Below are positions 32,401 through 42,800 of a stretch of DNA of 64,000 bases, piece after piece. The DNA comes from a virus. Under the pieces are notes generated by a model. The model was given only the letters and a program-made list of their open reading frames with translations. It was not told the origin of the DNA and ran no database searches. Where the stretch lies: IMG/VR virus record IMGVR_UViG_3300010160_000047, positions 1 through 64,000 of that record; one strand, given 5' to 3'. How positions within the stretch are numbered: position 1 is the first letter of the stretch; each line of letters begins with the position of its first letter. The position numbers and the translations under genes are program-made.

Positions 32401-33643
32401 GACAATCAAAAAATTTGAAATTACAATAACAGATCCATATGCCATAAACCAAGGTATAATAGATCCCAATTTTTCTGATACTTATGATAGTGCTGCATCT
32501 CCTAATGGGAGAGCTTGGAAGTTTGATCCAAATGCAGGACAAGCATTTAATCCTACATTAATAAGATTTGGAGGTGAATTATATGCAAATACAACAGTAA
32601 ACAATATTAATAGATTTTATGAGCAAGATAATGATCAATATGATAGAAGCAGAGGCTCAATTAAAAAGATGTTTATTGAAGGAAGAAATCAATTTATATT
32701 CCAAGAGTTTGATGTAGGTGTAGTAACTGTATTAACACAGATTGTAAAAGACACATCAGGTAATCCTCTTTCTGCTCAAAGTGATACTTTGCTTAATAAA
32801 ATAGTGTATCCATATGCAGGACAATATGGTATTGGTAATGTTCCAGAATCATTTGCTTATGGTAAAAGAGCAAAGTATTTTGTAGACAATAATAAAGGTG
32901 TAGTATGTAGATTAAGTGCAGATGGAATAACTCCACTTTCTATTCTTTATAAAATGAATGCTTTTTTTGTAGCTAAATTAGCTGGATTTAAAGATAATTT
33001 AAACACTACAATACCTGCATCTGGAACTCCTACAGTTTATGGAGCATTTGATGCTTATACAAATAAATACATCATATCACTTTCTGAAATAGATAGAGAT
33101 GATTTGTTTCAAGACCCATATACTTTAGCATTTTTAGAAACAAGAGATGCCTCAGAAGGGTTTGAATCTTTTCTTTCTTTTCATCCAGAAAATATGGGAG
33201 CATTAAATAATTTGTTTATTACATTTAATGCAGGTGGTACTTGGACACATAATAACAATACCTATTGTAATTTTTATACGATTCAATATAATTCTTATAT
33301 AGATGGAGTATTTAATGATAATGCAATAGATAAAAAATCATTTTTGGCTATTATGCAGACCTCAAATGCCGTATGGTATTGTCCATCTATTAAATCTCAA
33401 GTAAATACTTATGGATCAACTTCACAAGAAACAGAAATAAATGCAGCAAGATTTGTTTTGCAAGAAGGACAATATAACTCAGCAATATTAAGAGATAAAA
33501 ATAGTCCAGGTGGTTTAATTAATGGACAAACTATGAAAGGCAATTACCTAATAGTTAGATTCCAAAAAGACAATGCTAGTAATTTTTATTATATTAATAC
33601 AGTATCTTTGAAATACAATAATTCACCCTTAAACACAAGATAA
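29492..33643 (+). CDS. Very large tail-hub/stabilisation ('muzzle'-like) protein
   Basis: A 1383-residue protein starting with GTG, three bases after the adaptor gene. The N-terminus MIEVRDFRGKINQDDNAY is the conserved opening of large stabilisation proteins in Bacteroidota podoviruses. The body is nearly all beta with Asn/Thr/Ser-rich loops. Its size and place after the connector genes correspond to the tail-tip or 'muzzle' protein of crAss-like phages and to T7 gp12-type nozzles. It is expected to form the lower part of the short tail. The equivalence is inferred from order and length. Confidence 0.62.
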   Translation: MIEVRDFRGKINQDDNAYKVQKGDYLDALNITRDAQGNGQDQVVSTVVGNQSIPTLSATDGSDTIGTTTTTTIFFSGSVLPLTNILINLFDGTTYTTASFYTTYGHSSIPTITAALLANGNVLVGTYTATDTTFSITFDNTIYLSISYTITNGMLGTNKVIGNYADKVRNRQYFFTWNSSGYNTINYYDANTNSIINLITDSTLIDTGGLTILNFNPSFRINHIDIVYRDEDGDLLFWTDGFNPPSKINVKTAETGGYGVVLRSYIDVAKEPPTDPPYCVYQDNASVTINNLNNRLFKFKYRYVYDDLEKSVTSAQSEVAIPKEYVNQSVISNPTKNSSILIAVKTGLPNVIKIEILGSESLGESWSDFFLIKVIDNSFGFPSAQFNFLNEQAYSPIPLNESIQPFDNVPQKAYTQSLPNGNVLDYGAITENYNLITPDYLTTIDTNVKLSSYLNQTAEILLYKIENPNSIQIVIAGNPNIGDLFNLNYIYDTIPTSTSIIATGITTASLVTDIENQFIALGYTIQISGLNSLIISDSPHILDTYLPTGVFPVALFDNKNSSLVYDWASRYSYGVVYFDDKGRTNSVITSIPSSFETQQYDELAPPSNPLEIYIPQQILEINSAPPSWASYFELVRTKNLTKGNFLYWVSERTLKDSSPNSAGYQYAYISIGNLTQYIVDNPEIKTLGYEFVAGDRIRFIKLYDSSFVTAQIYTNHDFEIVNSVTNPVINGITIIGQVIKILLPTTVVGIFDFGTIQFNNYLIELYTPAPNFSDNLNLYYEFGEKYAINGFNTPQPYHNGMIQNQTISQPAIFKLYKGDSYFRFRTMPTGGEIKFSMGTGHIDFQSNLGGTVISNTNNNALYTGQNFTGRSGGISLAGEMPITYNSVTPPKIRIKGFLTYASDANSFQGNIILNAYLIGGFSFNFLGNLPTTPPLPPLTANQDKTVLFDYVIQLPSGYDGLRWDVEQQAGTIKKFEITITDPYAINQGIIDPNFSDTYDSAASPNGRAWKFDPNAGQAFNPTLIRFGGELYANTTVNNINRFYEQDNDQYDRSRGSIKKMFIEGRNQFIFQEFDVGVVTVLTQIVKDTSGNPLSAQSDTLLNKIVYPYAGQYGIGNVPESFAYGKRAKYFVDNNKGVVCRLSADGITPLSILYKMNAFFVAKLAGFKDNLNTTIPASGTPTVYGAFDAYTNKYIISLSEIDRDDLFQDPYTLAFLETRDASEGFESFLSFHPENMGALNNLFITFNAGGTWTHNNNTYCNFYTIQYNSYIDGVFNDNAIDKKSFLAIMQTSNAVWYCPSIKSQVNTYGSTSQETEINAARFVLQEGQYNSAILRDKNSPGGLINGQTMKGNYLIVRFQKDNASNFYYINTVSLKYNNSPLNTR

Positions 33644-33644
33644 A

Positions 33645-33908
33645 ATGGCTGTTGCTTTTACTATAACATTGGTATCTCCATATATCTTAATTCATACAAC
33701 CTCAAGTATAAATCAATTGATTCCGTCTAATAGCATACCTCAATGGGGTATTGTAGATCAAATTAATGGCGGTACAACTAATTGTGTAGTAGGTGATATT
33801 ATTTGTTTTAATTCAACTGGAATAGCTTTTATGCAATATCAACCAACAGGTGATATTTATGCAATTATAGATGAAACAAAAATATTTTTTACAGAACCAA
33901 TATTATAA
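33645..33908 (+). CDS. Small beta-barrel protein, possibly GroES-fold
   Basis: An 87-residue protein (MAVAFTITLVSPYILIHT...). The C-terminal half (VVGDIICFNSTGIAFMQYQPTG, then YAIIDETKIFFTE) has the order of a small oligomeric barrel, which in other phages can be GroES-like. No cochaperonin mobile loop is present, so a structural role is more likely. It sits between the tail-hub gene and the acetyltransferase gene. Confidence 0.5.
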   Translation: MAVAFTITLVSPYILIHTTSSINQLIPSNSIPQWGIVDQINGGTTNCVVGDIICFNSTGIAFMQYQPTGDIYAIIDETKIFFTEPIL

Positions 33909-34349
33909 ATGGTAACAATAAAAAAAATAAGTGTAAATGAATTGCCGAAATTGATTTCTTTAGTTTATGAAGGAGATAATGATTTATTTAAAAATTTACC
34001 CGGAATGCGGTCTAATTATATGACTAAAGTAAATGGTGAATTATTGAATATTTATCAAATGGCAGAAAATAGAAGATTGTGTTATTATAAAGTAATTTAT
34101 CAAAAAAAACCTATTGGTTATTTTGTTATTTTTGAAAATACATTATATTCATTTGGAATAAATATCAAGTATAGAAAAAAAGATATATTACTAAGTTGGT
34201 GGCAACAATTAAAAAAGACTTTAAAAAAAGGGTTCAATTGTTATTTAGATGAACAAAACGAAAGGGCAATAAGTTTTTTAGAAAAAAACAATATGAAAGT
34301 TGTAGAAAAAGATGAAGAGCATAAAATAGTAACTTTGATTAATTGTTAG
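33909..34349 (+). CDS. GNAT-family N-acetyltransferase-like protein
   Basis: A 146-residue protein with GNAT topology: an N-terminal helix pair, YYKVIYQKKPIGYFVIFENTLYSFGI (beta 4 region), the acetyl-CoA-loop region reduced to RKKDILLSWWQQL, and the typical last part NERAISFLEKNNMKVVEKDEEHKI. The usual Q/R-x-x-G-x-G/A loop is not obvious, so activity is uncertain. It is followed immediately by a cupin gene, a pairing seen in other phage structural blocks. The substrate is unknown. Confidence 0.68.
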   Translation: MVTIKKISVNELPKLISLVYEGDNDLFKNLPGMRSNYMTKVNGELLNIYQMAENRRLCYYKVIYQKKPIGYFVIFENTLYSFGINIKYRKKDILLSWWQQLKKTLKKGFNCYLDEQNERAISFLEKNNMKVVEKDEEHKIVTLINC

Positions 34350-34351
34350 AT

Positions 34352-34822
34352 ATGGATGAGATAATTGAAAATAAAACTAAGAATGAAAGAATTGATGAAT
34401 TAGAGGCCACTATGGTTGAAAATTTTCCTTTAATAAATTGTCCATTAAATCATAGATTTACAGAGGGGATGTATGTAAGAGAAATATTTATGCCAGCAGG
34501 TTCTTTGATTACAAGCAAAATACATAAAACACAGCACCAATATTTTATATTAAAAGGTGCTGTATCGGTATGGATTGATGAAGGAGAAGAGGCTTATTTA
34601 GAAGCTCCATATATTGGAATTACAGAACCAGGGACAAGGAGAGTTCTTTATGTTTGGGATGATTGCATTTGGGCTACTTCTCATCCAAATCCTGACAATG
34701 AAAATTTGGAACAAATAGAAGAAAGAATAATAGAAAAACATGACAATACTTTATTACCGCAAGAAGTAAAAGATAAATTAAAAGAATTACTATTGTTAAA
34801 CAATAAAACTATAAACATATGA
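34352..34822 (+). CDS. Cupin-domain protein
   Basis: A 156-residue protein with one beta-barrel cupin: YVREIFMPAGSLITSKIHKTQHQYFILKGAVSVWIDEG gives the first motif (His pair and later residues), and TEPGTRRVLYVWDDCIWATSHP the second. The metal ligands are partly preserved. The start at 34352 (ATG) is preferred to the TTG at 34343. It overlaps the next gene by four bases and follows the GNAT-like gene, so the two probably act together or are both minor virion parts. Confidence 0.7.
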   Translation: MDEIIENKTKNERIDELEATMVENFPLINCPLNHRFTEGMYVREIFMPAGSLITSKIHKTQHQYFILKGAVSVWIDEGEEAYLEAPYIGITEPGTRRVLYVWDDCIWATSHPNPDNENLEQIEERIIEKHDNTLLPQEVKDKLKELLLLNNKTINI

Positions 34823-35397
34823 CATGGTTAGCAGTCGGTGCAGGTGTAGGAGCAGCTACAGGTTTAGGCCAAATTATATTTTCAGGAAAAAAGAAAAAAG
34901 AAAAGGCATTGGAAGCTCAAGCCGCTAATGCTCCAAAATATGGAGGAGATCAAGGTATTTCTGAATATTACCAACAATCAAAAGAAAAAGCTAATACTGC
35001 TGCACAGCAAAGTGCTTTATTCAAACAAGGCCAACAATTGCAGCAACGTAATTTAGCATCTGGATTAGCAGGTAGTAATATAGCTAAAGGAGGGCAAGGT
35101 TTAGTATCTAATTTAGTGCAAGGAGCTAATGATGCCTCTATGAGAAACTTAGTAGGTGCAGAGGCTCAAAAAGAAAGAAGATTTGGTCAATTGGGACAAG
35201 CTACTCAAATGAAATCTGCTGATGAAATGAGAAAATTTCAAATTAATCAGCAACAACCTTGGGAAACAAAATATAATTTATTGGCAGCAAAAGCAGCAAA
35301 AGCAGCTGAACAACAACAAGCAGGATTTGCTAATATAAGTGGAGCAGCAACCGGAGCGATTACAGGTGGGGCAGCAAAATACAATAGCACATCATAA
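34819..35397 (+). CDS. Internal virion protein candidate with hydrophobic N-terminus
   Basis: A 192-residue protein. Residues 2-21 (TWLAVGAGVGAATGLGQIIF) are a glycine-rich hydrophobic segment like the membrane-active start of ejection proteins. The rest is Gln/Ala-rich and helical (AAKAAKAAEQQQAG). The place ahead of two larger internal proteins mirrors the core gene cluster of T7-type phages. Role in forming a trans-envelope channel is inference. Confidence 0.6.
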   Translation: MTWLAVGAGVGAATGLGQIIFSGKKKKEKALEAQAANAPKYGGDQGISEYYQQSKEKANTAAQQSALFKQGQQLQQRNLASGLAGSNIAKGGQGLVSNLVQGANDASMRNLVGAEAQKERRFGQLGQATQMKSADEMRKFQINQQQPWETKYNLLAAKAAKAAEQQQAGFANISGAATGAITGGAAKYNSTS

Positions 35398-35408
35398 AAT
35401 AATAAACA

Positions 35409-36887
35409 ATGATAAACAATCCGGCAAGTCTTTATGGAGGAGGTGCTTTTAAAGTAGATTCCACAGCAGCAGTAAATTATTATTTAAAAAGACAAGCACA
35501 AGATCAAGCTAAAGAAGCAACATTAGATAAGTACTTTACTCATCTAATGGATAAGGCATCTCCTACAGGAATGAGAGTTGATAAAGAAGGAGAAGCATTT
35601 CAGCAATCATTAAATAATGCTAAGAATTATTACATACAAAACAAAAAAGCAATTTTAGGTGGGGATGTTACAGCACAACAAAAATATATAGAATTAACAA
35701 ACCAACCATTCCAAATAGTTGCAGCAAGTAAAGAGGCTTTAAATACCGCTAAAACTGCTTTGCAAATACGAAAAACAATTCAAGGACAAGGAGAAGATAG
35801 ATGGACAGATCAAACTACTGGTATTGATGCAGAATCAGGATTACCAAAATTAGATGATAATGGTAATTATATGGGTTTAGTTGCCCATGACCAAAAAATG
35901 TATGATATAAATCCAGACGGCTCAGTAACACAGAATCCAAAATTTAAATTGTTTGATATTAATTCAATACAAACAAATCCTAAATTATTAAACGTAAAAG
36001 AATTACAAGATTATACAGATAATTCTTTAACTTCTTTTCAACCTGAAGATATAAGTTCGGGTATAATGAAAGACCCTAATAGAAAGGGATATGAAATACC
36101 AATAATTGAAAAGGGGTTTAAAAAAGAAACTTTAGCAAAAATAGGGGAAACAGTTAAAACAATATCAGAAGACCCATCAATGAAGGCTACAATTAATAAA
36201 TTGTATCCATATAAAACGTGGCCTTTGCAACATCAAGTTGAATTTGATGCACTTAATAAATTACATAATGATTTATATGGTACTGATATAAAAAATGGAA
36301 TTGATTTATATGCTACTATGCAAGTTCAACCAAGAATGGTTACTAGAAAAGACTTAGGCACATCTAAATTAAGTGATGATGCAACAAGAGCTAGAGATCT
36401 TGAAGATAAAAAGAGGTATTTTAATTATACAAAAAATACTGATCCAACAGTAATGGCTAATGCGGATCAAGTAGAACTTGGATTTGAAAGAATTACGCCG
36501 GGTACATATGGTAATGTAAAAATTGAAGGCGGTGTAGTTAAAAATTTAGATGGTACTCCATATACTAGTCCGGGTGGACAACCTTCAGTAGATATTCCGT
36601 TAGGTGCTTTGTCAACAGAAATCATTGATGAATTCCCAACAGGAACAAAAGTAAAAAGTATTGCTGGTATTAAAGCGATAGTAGAAAATGGTAAAATAAA
36701 ATTTGCTGCTATAAAAGGTAGAGTATCTGGAAAAGATTATGGTACTATAAATAGAACTGTACTTTACAACAAAGAATTCTCAAAAAATGCAGTTCCTGTT
36801 CCTATAAAAACCGTAACTTCAACTCCGAAAACACCAGCTGCAAAAACAGGTGGAGTAGTAATCCCAGGAATGAATAAAACACCATAA
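35409..36887 (+). CDS. Internal virion protein candidate, 492 residues
   Basis: A helical protein starting MINNPASLYGGGAFKVDSTAAVN, with a Lys/Gln-rich middle and a beta-rich C-terminal third (ITPGTYGNVKIEGGVVKNLDGTPY). The tail ends in Lys/Thr/Pro-rich linker sequence. The gene lies between the small hydrophobic internal protein and the 4199-residue polyvalent gene and shares their late operon. It is probably an ejected core or cargo protein. No catalytic motif is seen. Confidence 0.58.
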   Translation: MINNPASLYGGGAFKVDSTAAVNYYLKRQAQDQAKEATLDKYFTHLMDKASPTGMRVDKEGEAFQQSLNNAKNYYIQNKKAILGGDVTAQQKYIELTNQPFQIVAASKEALNTAKTALQIRKTIQGQGEDRWTDQTTGIDAESGLPKLDDNGNYMGLVAHDQKMYDINPDGSVTQNPKFKLFDINSIQTNPKLLNVKELQDYTDNSLTSFQPEDISSGIMKDPNRKGYEIPIIEKGFKKETLAKIGETVKTISEDPSMKATINKLYPYKTWPLQHQVEFDALNKLHNDLYGTDIKNGIDLYATMQVQPRMVTRKDLGTSKLSDDATRARDLEDKKRYFNYTKNTDPTVMANADQVELGFERITPGTYGNVKIEGGVVKNLDGTPYTSPGGQPSVDIPLGALSTEIIDEFPTGTKVKSIAGIKAIVENGKIKFAAIKGRVSGKDYGTINRTVLYNKEFSKNAVPVPIKTVTSTPKTPAAKTGGVVIPGMNKTP

Positions 36888-36899
36888 AAAGTATAAAAA

Positions 36900-39800
36900 A
36901 TGGATATGAATACTATTGAAGATACTAATGCAGAAGTAGAAAATTCAATAAATGAACCTATATATAAATCCAAAGATGGGCAGATAATTACACACTCACA
37001 ATTACTTAGTTCTGGATATAAAGTAAACGATATAAACGCAGGAGTTACAGATAAAACCTTATCTCTAATAGGTGATACTAAAGATGAAGATCAAGAATTC
37101 CAATCTAAAGATGGACAAAAAGTTAATACTAAAACTTTATTAAGTTCTGGATATTCTCAAAAAGATATAGACGGTGGAATATTAGATGGTATCTTAACTC
37201 CCATTGAAAAAAAAAATCAAGTCCAACCATCCGAACCAGATATTCCTATCGTGGATATATCACAAGTGGATTCAAGTGGCTCACAGGATGGCGCATCAAA
37301 TGTTATAACACCCACACCAACAGAAACTCAAGCACCAATTGATGCTAGTGGTAGAATAATCTTTGACCAAAAAGAACCATCACAACCAAAAGTAGCAGCA
37401 CCAAATGAACCTGCACCTGCAAATTCAATTGATTTAATTTTACAAGCCAATGATAATTTAAATAAGAAAGTAGGCAAAATAAAAGATCAAGCAGGAAGAG
37501 AGCGTGAAATAGACCAACCAGATTTAAAAGCACAAGATGAAGGCAAAAAAACATTAGACTATCTTAAAACATTTAAGATAGATACAGATGATTTGTACAA
37601 TAAAATAAAAGACTTACCTCCAGAAATATACAATGCTACTTTAGCAAAACAAGATGGCACAATAGATTATCCTTATAGCAAAGAAAAGCTATTTGAGATG
37701 TATCAAAACGAACCTGCAAAATTTACATTTACAGTTAACCACCTAAAAAATATGGCTGATATAATTAAGGGTGCAAAAGGAGCAACTATAGATGGACAGC
37801 CTGTAGATAAAAGTTATTTTGGCAAATTGTATAATAATTTAAATCAATCAACAACACATAAGGGGTGGTTAAATAATAAAGAACAACAAATAGAATTAAT
37901 CAATAAGTATCTTCCTTCATTAGATTCTAGAAGAGTTGCATTAGATAGATTAGAAACTAATGCATCTATGTATTACACTCCTGCTAATCCAAATGTAATA
38001 GCTGATTACAATGCATCACCTTTAAAAGATAAATTAGACCCTGCTCAATTCGCTGCATTGCAAATGCAAAAAATGTTTAATCCTAAAGCATATCAACAAG
38101 CAATTGGATTTTTAGATGTAAAGCCTCAAACAGAAACAGCAGTAACACTAGGCGTTAGTTTTACTCCAGATGGTTTCGTATTAAATCAACCAAAAGATAC
38201 AGAAACTCAAGAATCAATAAATTTAAAAGTAGGTAAAGAAACTACTCTTAAAAATTTAGCTGATGCAGGTAGATATAATACCATAATGAATTTGCAATAT
38301 AAAAACGAAAAAATTGCATCTCAATTAAAACAATTTCCTACTGATCAATATTCGGAATTAGTAAATAAATACAATACTAGTGCTGATGAACTCAAAAAAA
38401 TATCAGCACAAAATGAAGAATTAAAAAATAATATAGAAGAAAACTTAGGAAAATATAAAACGCCGTATATACAGCAGTATAATGCTAATATACAAAAGGC
38501 TAATTCTATTTCTCAAGAAATGAATAGCATTTCCGAGCAGTTTAAACAAATGCCTCAAGATAATCGTGGACAATTAATTGGACAATTTAATGACAATTTA
38601 GCCAAGATAAATGCTGTCAAAGATGATTATAAAAAAGATGCAGATAAATATCCTAATTATTTTAATTTAAAATACGAACAACAAGTTAAAGATTTTATGC
38701 AACAAACCGGATTTAATGCTGTTCAGTATGGCATAATGAAATTTGGTATGGGATTAATTAAAACTGGAAGGTCAATAGAAAACGTAAGTATTAGTTTATT
38801 TGGAAATAATGAAGATAAAATAATTCATGACTTAGCTAGTTATGGAGAATCTCAAGTAGAAGCACAAGATGAATATTTACCAAGCAAATATCAATCTGGT
38901 AACAATTTAGTTTCTATAAAAGTTAGTGATGATTTAAAATCAAAATTAGATGCAGTAATTAGAGGCAGAGATTTATCAGATTTAAATATAGGTGATAAAG
39001 ATTTTTTGAAAAACATTTTATCACAAAATCAAGATCAAGTACATACAATTACAGATACAGATAAAAATGGTAAAGGAGCTAACTTTTGGAGCTACTCTAC
39101 ATTGTATGCTAATACCGGTATGTTGGGAGATATTATGTCATTTGTTGTACAAGCTGGAGTATTAACTGCATTAGGTGTTCCAGAATTAGCAGCATCTGCA
39201 ATACCTCTATGGACTACTACACAAGATGATTTTAGAAAAGAAGGTATAGCTAAAGGATTAACTGGATCAGAATTGGATGGATATGCTAATTTGAATGCTA
39301 CCATTATGTTTTTGGCTGGTATGGTTACTCCTAAATTAGTAGTATTAAAAAAATTAGCAGGAATAGGATCGGCAGAAAGTAAAATGTTAGCAGGTATAAC
39401 TGAAGATACATGGAATACAGTAGTAAATAAAAATAGACCAATAATAGATAGAATTAAAAATTCTGTACTTGCTACTACTAAAGAAGCGGCTAAAATGACT
39501 GGAACTTTTGGTATAGCTGCTCCTGCATTACAACAAATAGTTGGCAAAGAAATGTATGGCGATAGAGTAAGTTATGGTGATATCAAAAATAATGTAATGG
39601 AATCGGCAGAACATTTATTAAAAAGTTCTGCGGCATTATTAGCCGTTGGTGCAATTACAAATTTCAAATCAACATCTCCAGAACAAAAAGCGGCATTGTG
39701 GCAATTAGGTGCTAATCCAAAAATTAGATTAGCTGAAATAGAAGATGCATTAAAGAATGGTGAAATAAATTCAACACAAGCAGATGCAAGAAAAAAAGTA

Positions 39801-42800
39801 ATCCAAGATGCATCAAATATCATTCAAACAATGCCCACTAAAAATATGCAGGGCAAACCTTTGACAGATAAACAAAGAGTAGATTACTTCTACAATTTAC
39901 TTATTCAAGATAAAGCAAAAACAGAAAAGAAAAGTTTACCAATACAACAAGTAAAGAAAATTGAATATGCTGAAATGGTTGCTGACCATTTGAATAATTT
40001 AATAGTTGATCCACAAGATGAAACTAAATTAAATGGTAGAATAAAAGAACTTAATAAAATATTAAAAGACAATGTAGATGATATTGATGCTAAATCAGAA
40101 CTTGATGCCATTAATATTCATCTTGAAAATTTAGCGCAAGAAAAAGAACCAACAAAAACTGCTGAAGAAATACTAACAGGTAAACCTGTACCCATAAAAA
40201 CTTTGGAAGAAATAATTTCTGAAGAAACAATACCAGATTTAACGGTGGGTGATTTATTAGATAAAACAGGTAAATATAAAGGTCAAGATGGATTATTTTA
40301 TTTAGATGGACAAACAGTTATTTTTAAAGTTGAAGGACAAAATAAGGAATATGAACTTGGTAACATTAATGAAATAAAAGATTCTTCTATAAAAGATTTT
40401 GGCATTGAACATAAAGAATCCGTAGTTACTATAGGAGATAATGGAGAACTAATAGTTAGAGGAGAAGAATATAAAAATAGATATTCAGACCCATTAATGG
40501 CTATAGATAGAGATGCAAATGGGAATGTGATTGGAGTTACTTTGGAAACGAAAAATGGCAATAAAAGAAGATTTAGAGGTAATACCGCAGAAGATATAGC
40601 ATATCAAATTCATTTACAAGAAATAACTAAAAATAATGAAACAAGACAATTTGAAGAATTCATCAATGAACCAGAACAACAACAGCAAATTGACATTGGA
40701 GCAGTTCCAGAATCTACCACGGAAGGTACAGTTACAACTAATGAGCCAATTCAACGAGAAAAAATTGAACCAATCCAACAATCAGAACAAGACCTTTCTG
40801 AAGTAAAAATTCAAGAACCATCTGAATTAGATAAAGCCAAAGAAGCAAGATTAGCTGCAAAAGAAAAGCTTAATCAAATTCGTGGTAGATTGGGTGTAAT
40901 AAGAGATACTAAAGCAGAAGCACAAGCATTATACGATTATCACGTTGCTACTATTAAACTAGCAAAAGAACACATAAAAGAAGGCATTAAAACTCTTGAA
41001 GAGTTTGCAAAATCAATTGGAGAAAAAGTTACTGAACAATTAAAAACAGCATGGAATGACGCACAAAAAAACATCCAAACAATCAAATCTGCCTCAGAAA
41101 GTCTTAAATATAATACAGGAGAAAAAGAAGGAATATCCTATCTATCAGAATCCTCCGATGTTGACTACCCAAGTGGAGGCGGAGTACAAGGTGAAGGGGG
41201 CAAAGTTTCTCAATCAATAGTAGGTGTATGGGGTAAAGATAAAAACATACAATTTACTGGTACTACTAGAGTAAAGAACGCTGCTGATGTTGCACATATT
41301 ATGCAGTTATTGGAGAATAAAACAGTAGAACACGCATTTGCTGTACACATAGATAAAAATGGCAAATCACATATTCAATTTCTTTCAATAGGTGGTTTAT
41401 CTGGAACTGTAGTTGATCCTAAATCAGTATTAGCCGGAGCGAAAAAATTCAAATCTGTTCGTACATTTTTGATACATAATCATCCATCTGGTAATATGCA
41501 ACCAAGTAATGCAGATTTAAATATTACAGCTAAAATTAGAGCAGGATTAGAACCATTAGGTATAAAGATTGAACACGTTATTATGGATACATTCAGCAAA
41601 GAATATATTCATATAGATGAGTTAAATGAACCTAGAGTTTATAAAAGAGATGAAAACTTACAAGACAATGTAAAATTATCAACTTATTCAATGAATGATA
41701 TGATGATTTTGTCTAAGCCTATAGTAAAGGTAAGACAAGCATCTGATGCAGTAAACTTCTTACAACAGTTAAGATTTACTGCTATGCCTAAAAATGCTAT
41801 GTTGCTTTTAGATTATGGCAATAGCATTATAGGTAACTATGTATTTAAAGGTGAAATAGATTACGAACAAATAACATCATTTGTAGCAGAATCTGGTATA
41901 GGAAGCAATGTTATTTTTTATGGTAATAATTTTGATAAAGCTTTAATCTCAGCAATGAGAGATAAGTTAGTTGGTTTAGATATAAAAGTACTTGACCATA
42001 TAGTTACCTCAAGTGATACTACTTCAGTTAATCAGTATTATGAAAGTATGATGGAGGCAGGGCATCTATCAGAAACACAACTTAAATACGGAACTAATAT
42101 AGTTAATGAAGTAGGAGAAAGAGATCAATATAAAAAAAATGCTACTGAAGCATTAAAAGATGTAATCTACATAAAAGATTATAAAGATGGAGCTGCATTG
42201 GCACATGGAGTAAAAAATGGAGATCCCAAAGCAATAAAACAAATGGCCGAAGAAATGGCATCAAGAATTCCAAAAGATGCTACTATAATTCCAATGGCAG
42301 GACGTAATGGTATTGCCGGTAATATGCTTTTAGTTGCAAATGAAATATCAAAAATAAATGGCAATAAAGTTGCAGACATAATAACTGGAGAAAAAAGAGA
42401 ATCGCTTTATGATTTAAAAAAACAAGGCAGAGATATTTCACAAATGAATCTTGGCTTGAAATTAAAAGGCAAAGTACCAAAAGGGGAAATTTATGTAATA
42501 GATAATGTAGTAGCGACAGGTAAAACTGCTACTGAAATAAAAAAATTATTACCAGATTCTAAAATATTAGTTCACTCATTAGATACAAAAGTACTTAATG
42601 AAACTTTAGGTGTATCAGAAACACCTACAACATCTGTAGAAGTTACTAGTGAAAATATTAATAAATTAGATGCAAAAAAGAAAAATGAATTAGCAGAAAA
42701 AGCAGGTATTTTTTATCATGGTACAGTTGCTAATTTTAAAGAATTTATTGCAAATAAAATAAAGTCCGGAGCAATACAAATAAAAGGTGCTTTATTTTTT

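Noticed and set aside
39092-39547. Long antisense open frames inside the giant gene and the tail genes (for example 39092-39547, 53005-53196, 58373-58681)
   Set aside because: They mirror the codon pattern of the sense genes, lack own leaders and give low-complexity products typical of shadow frames.
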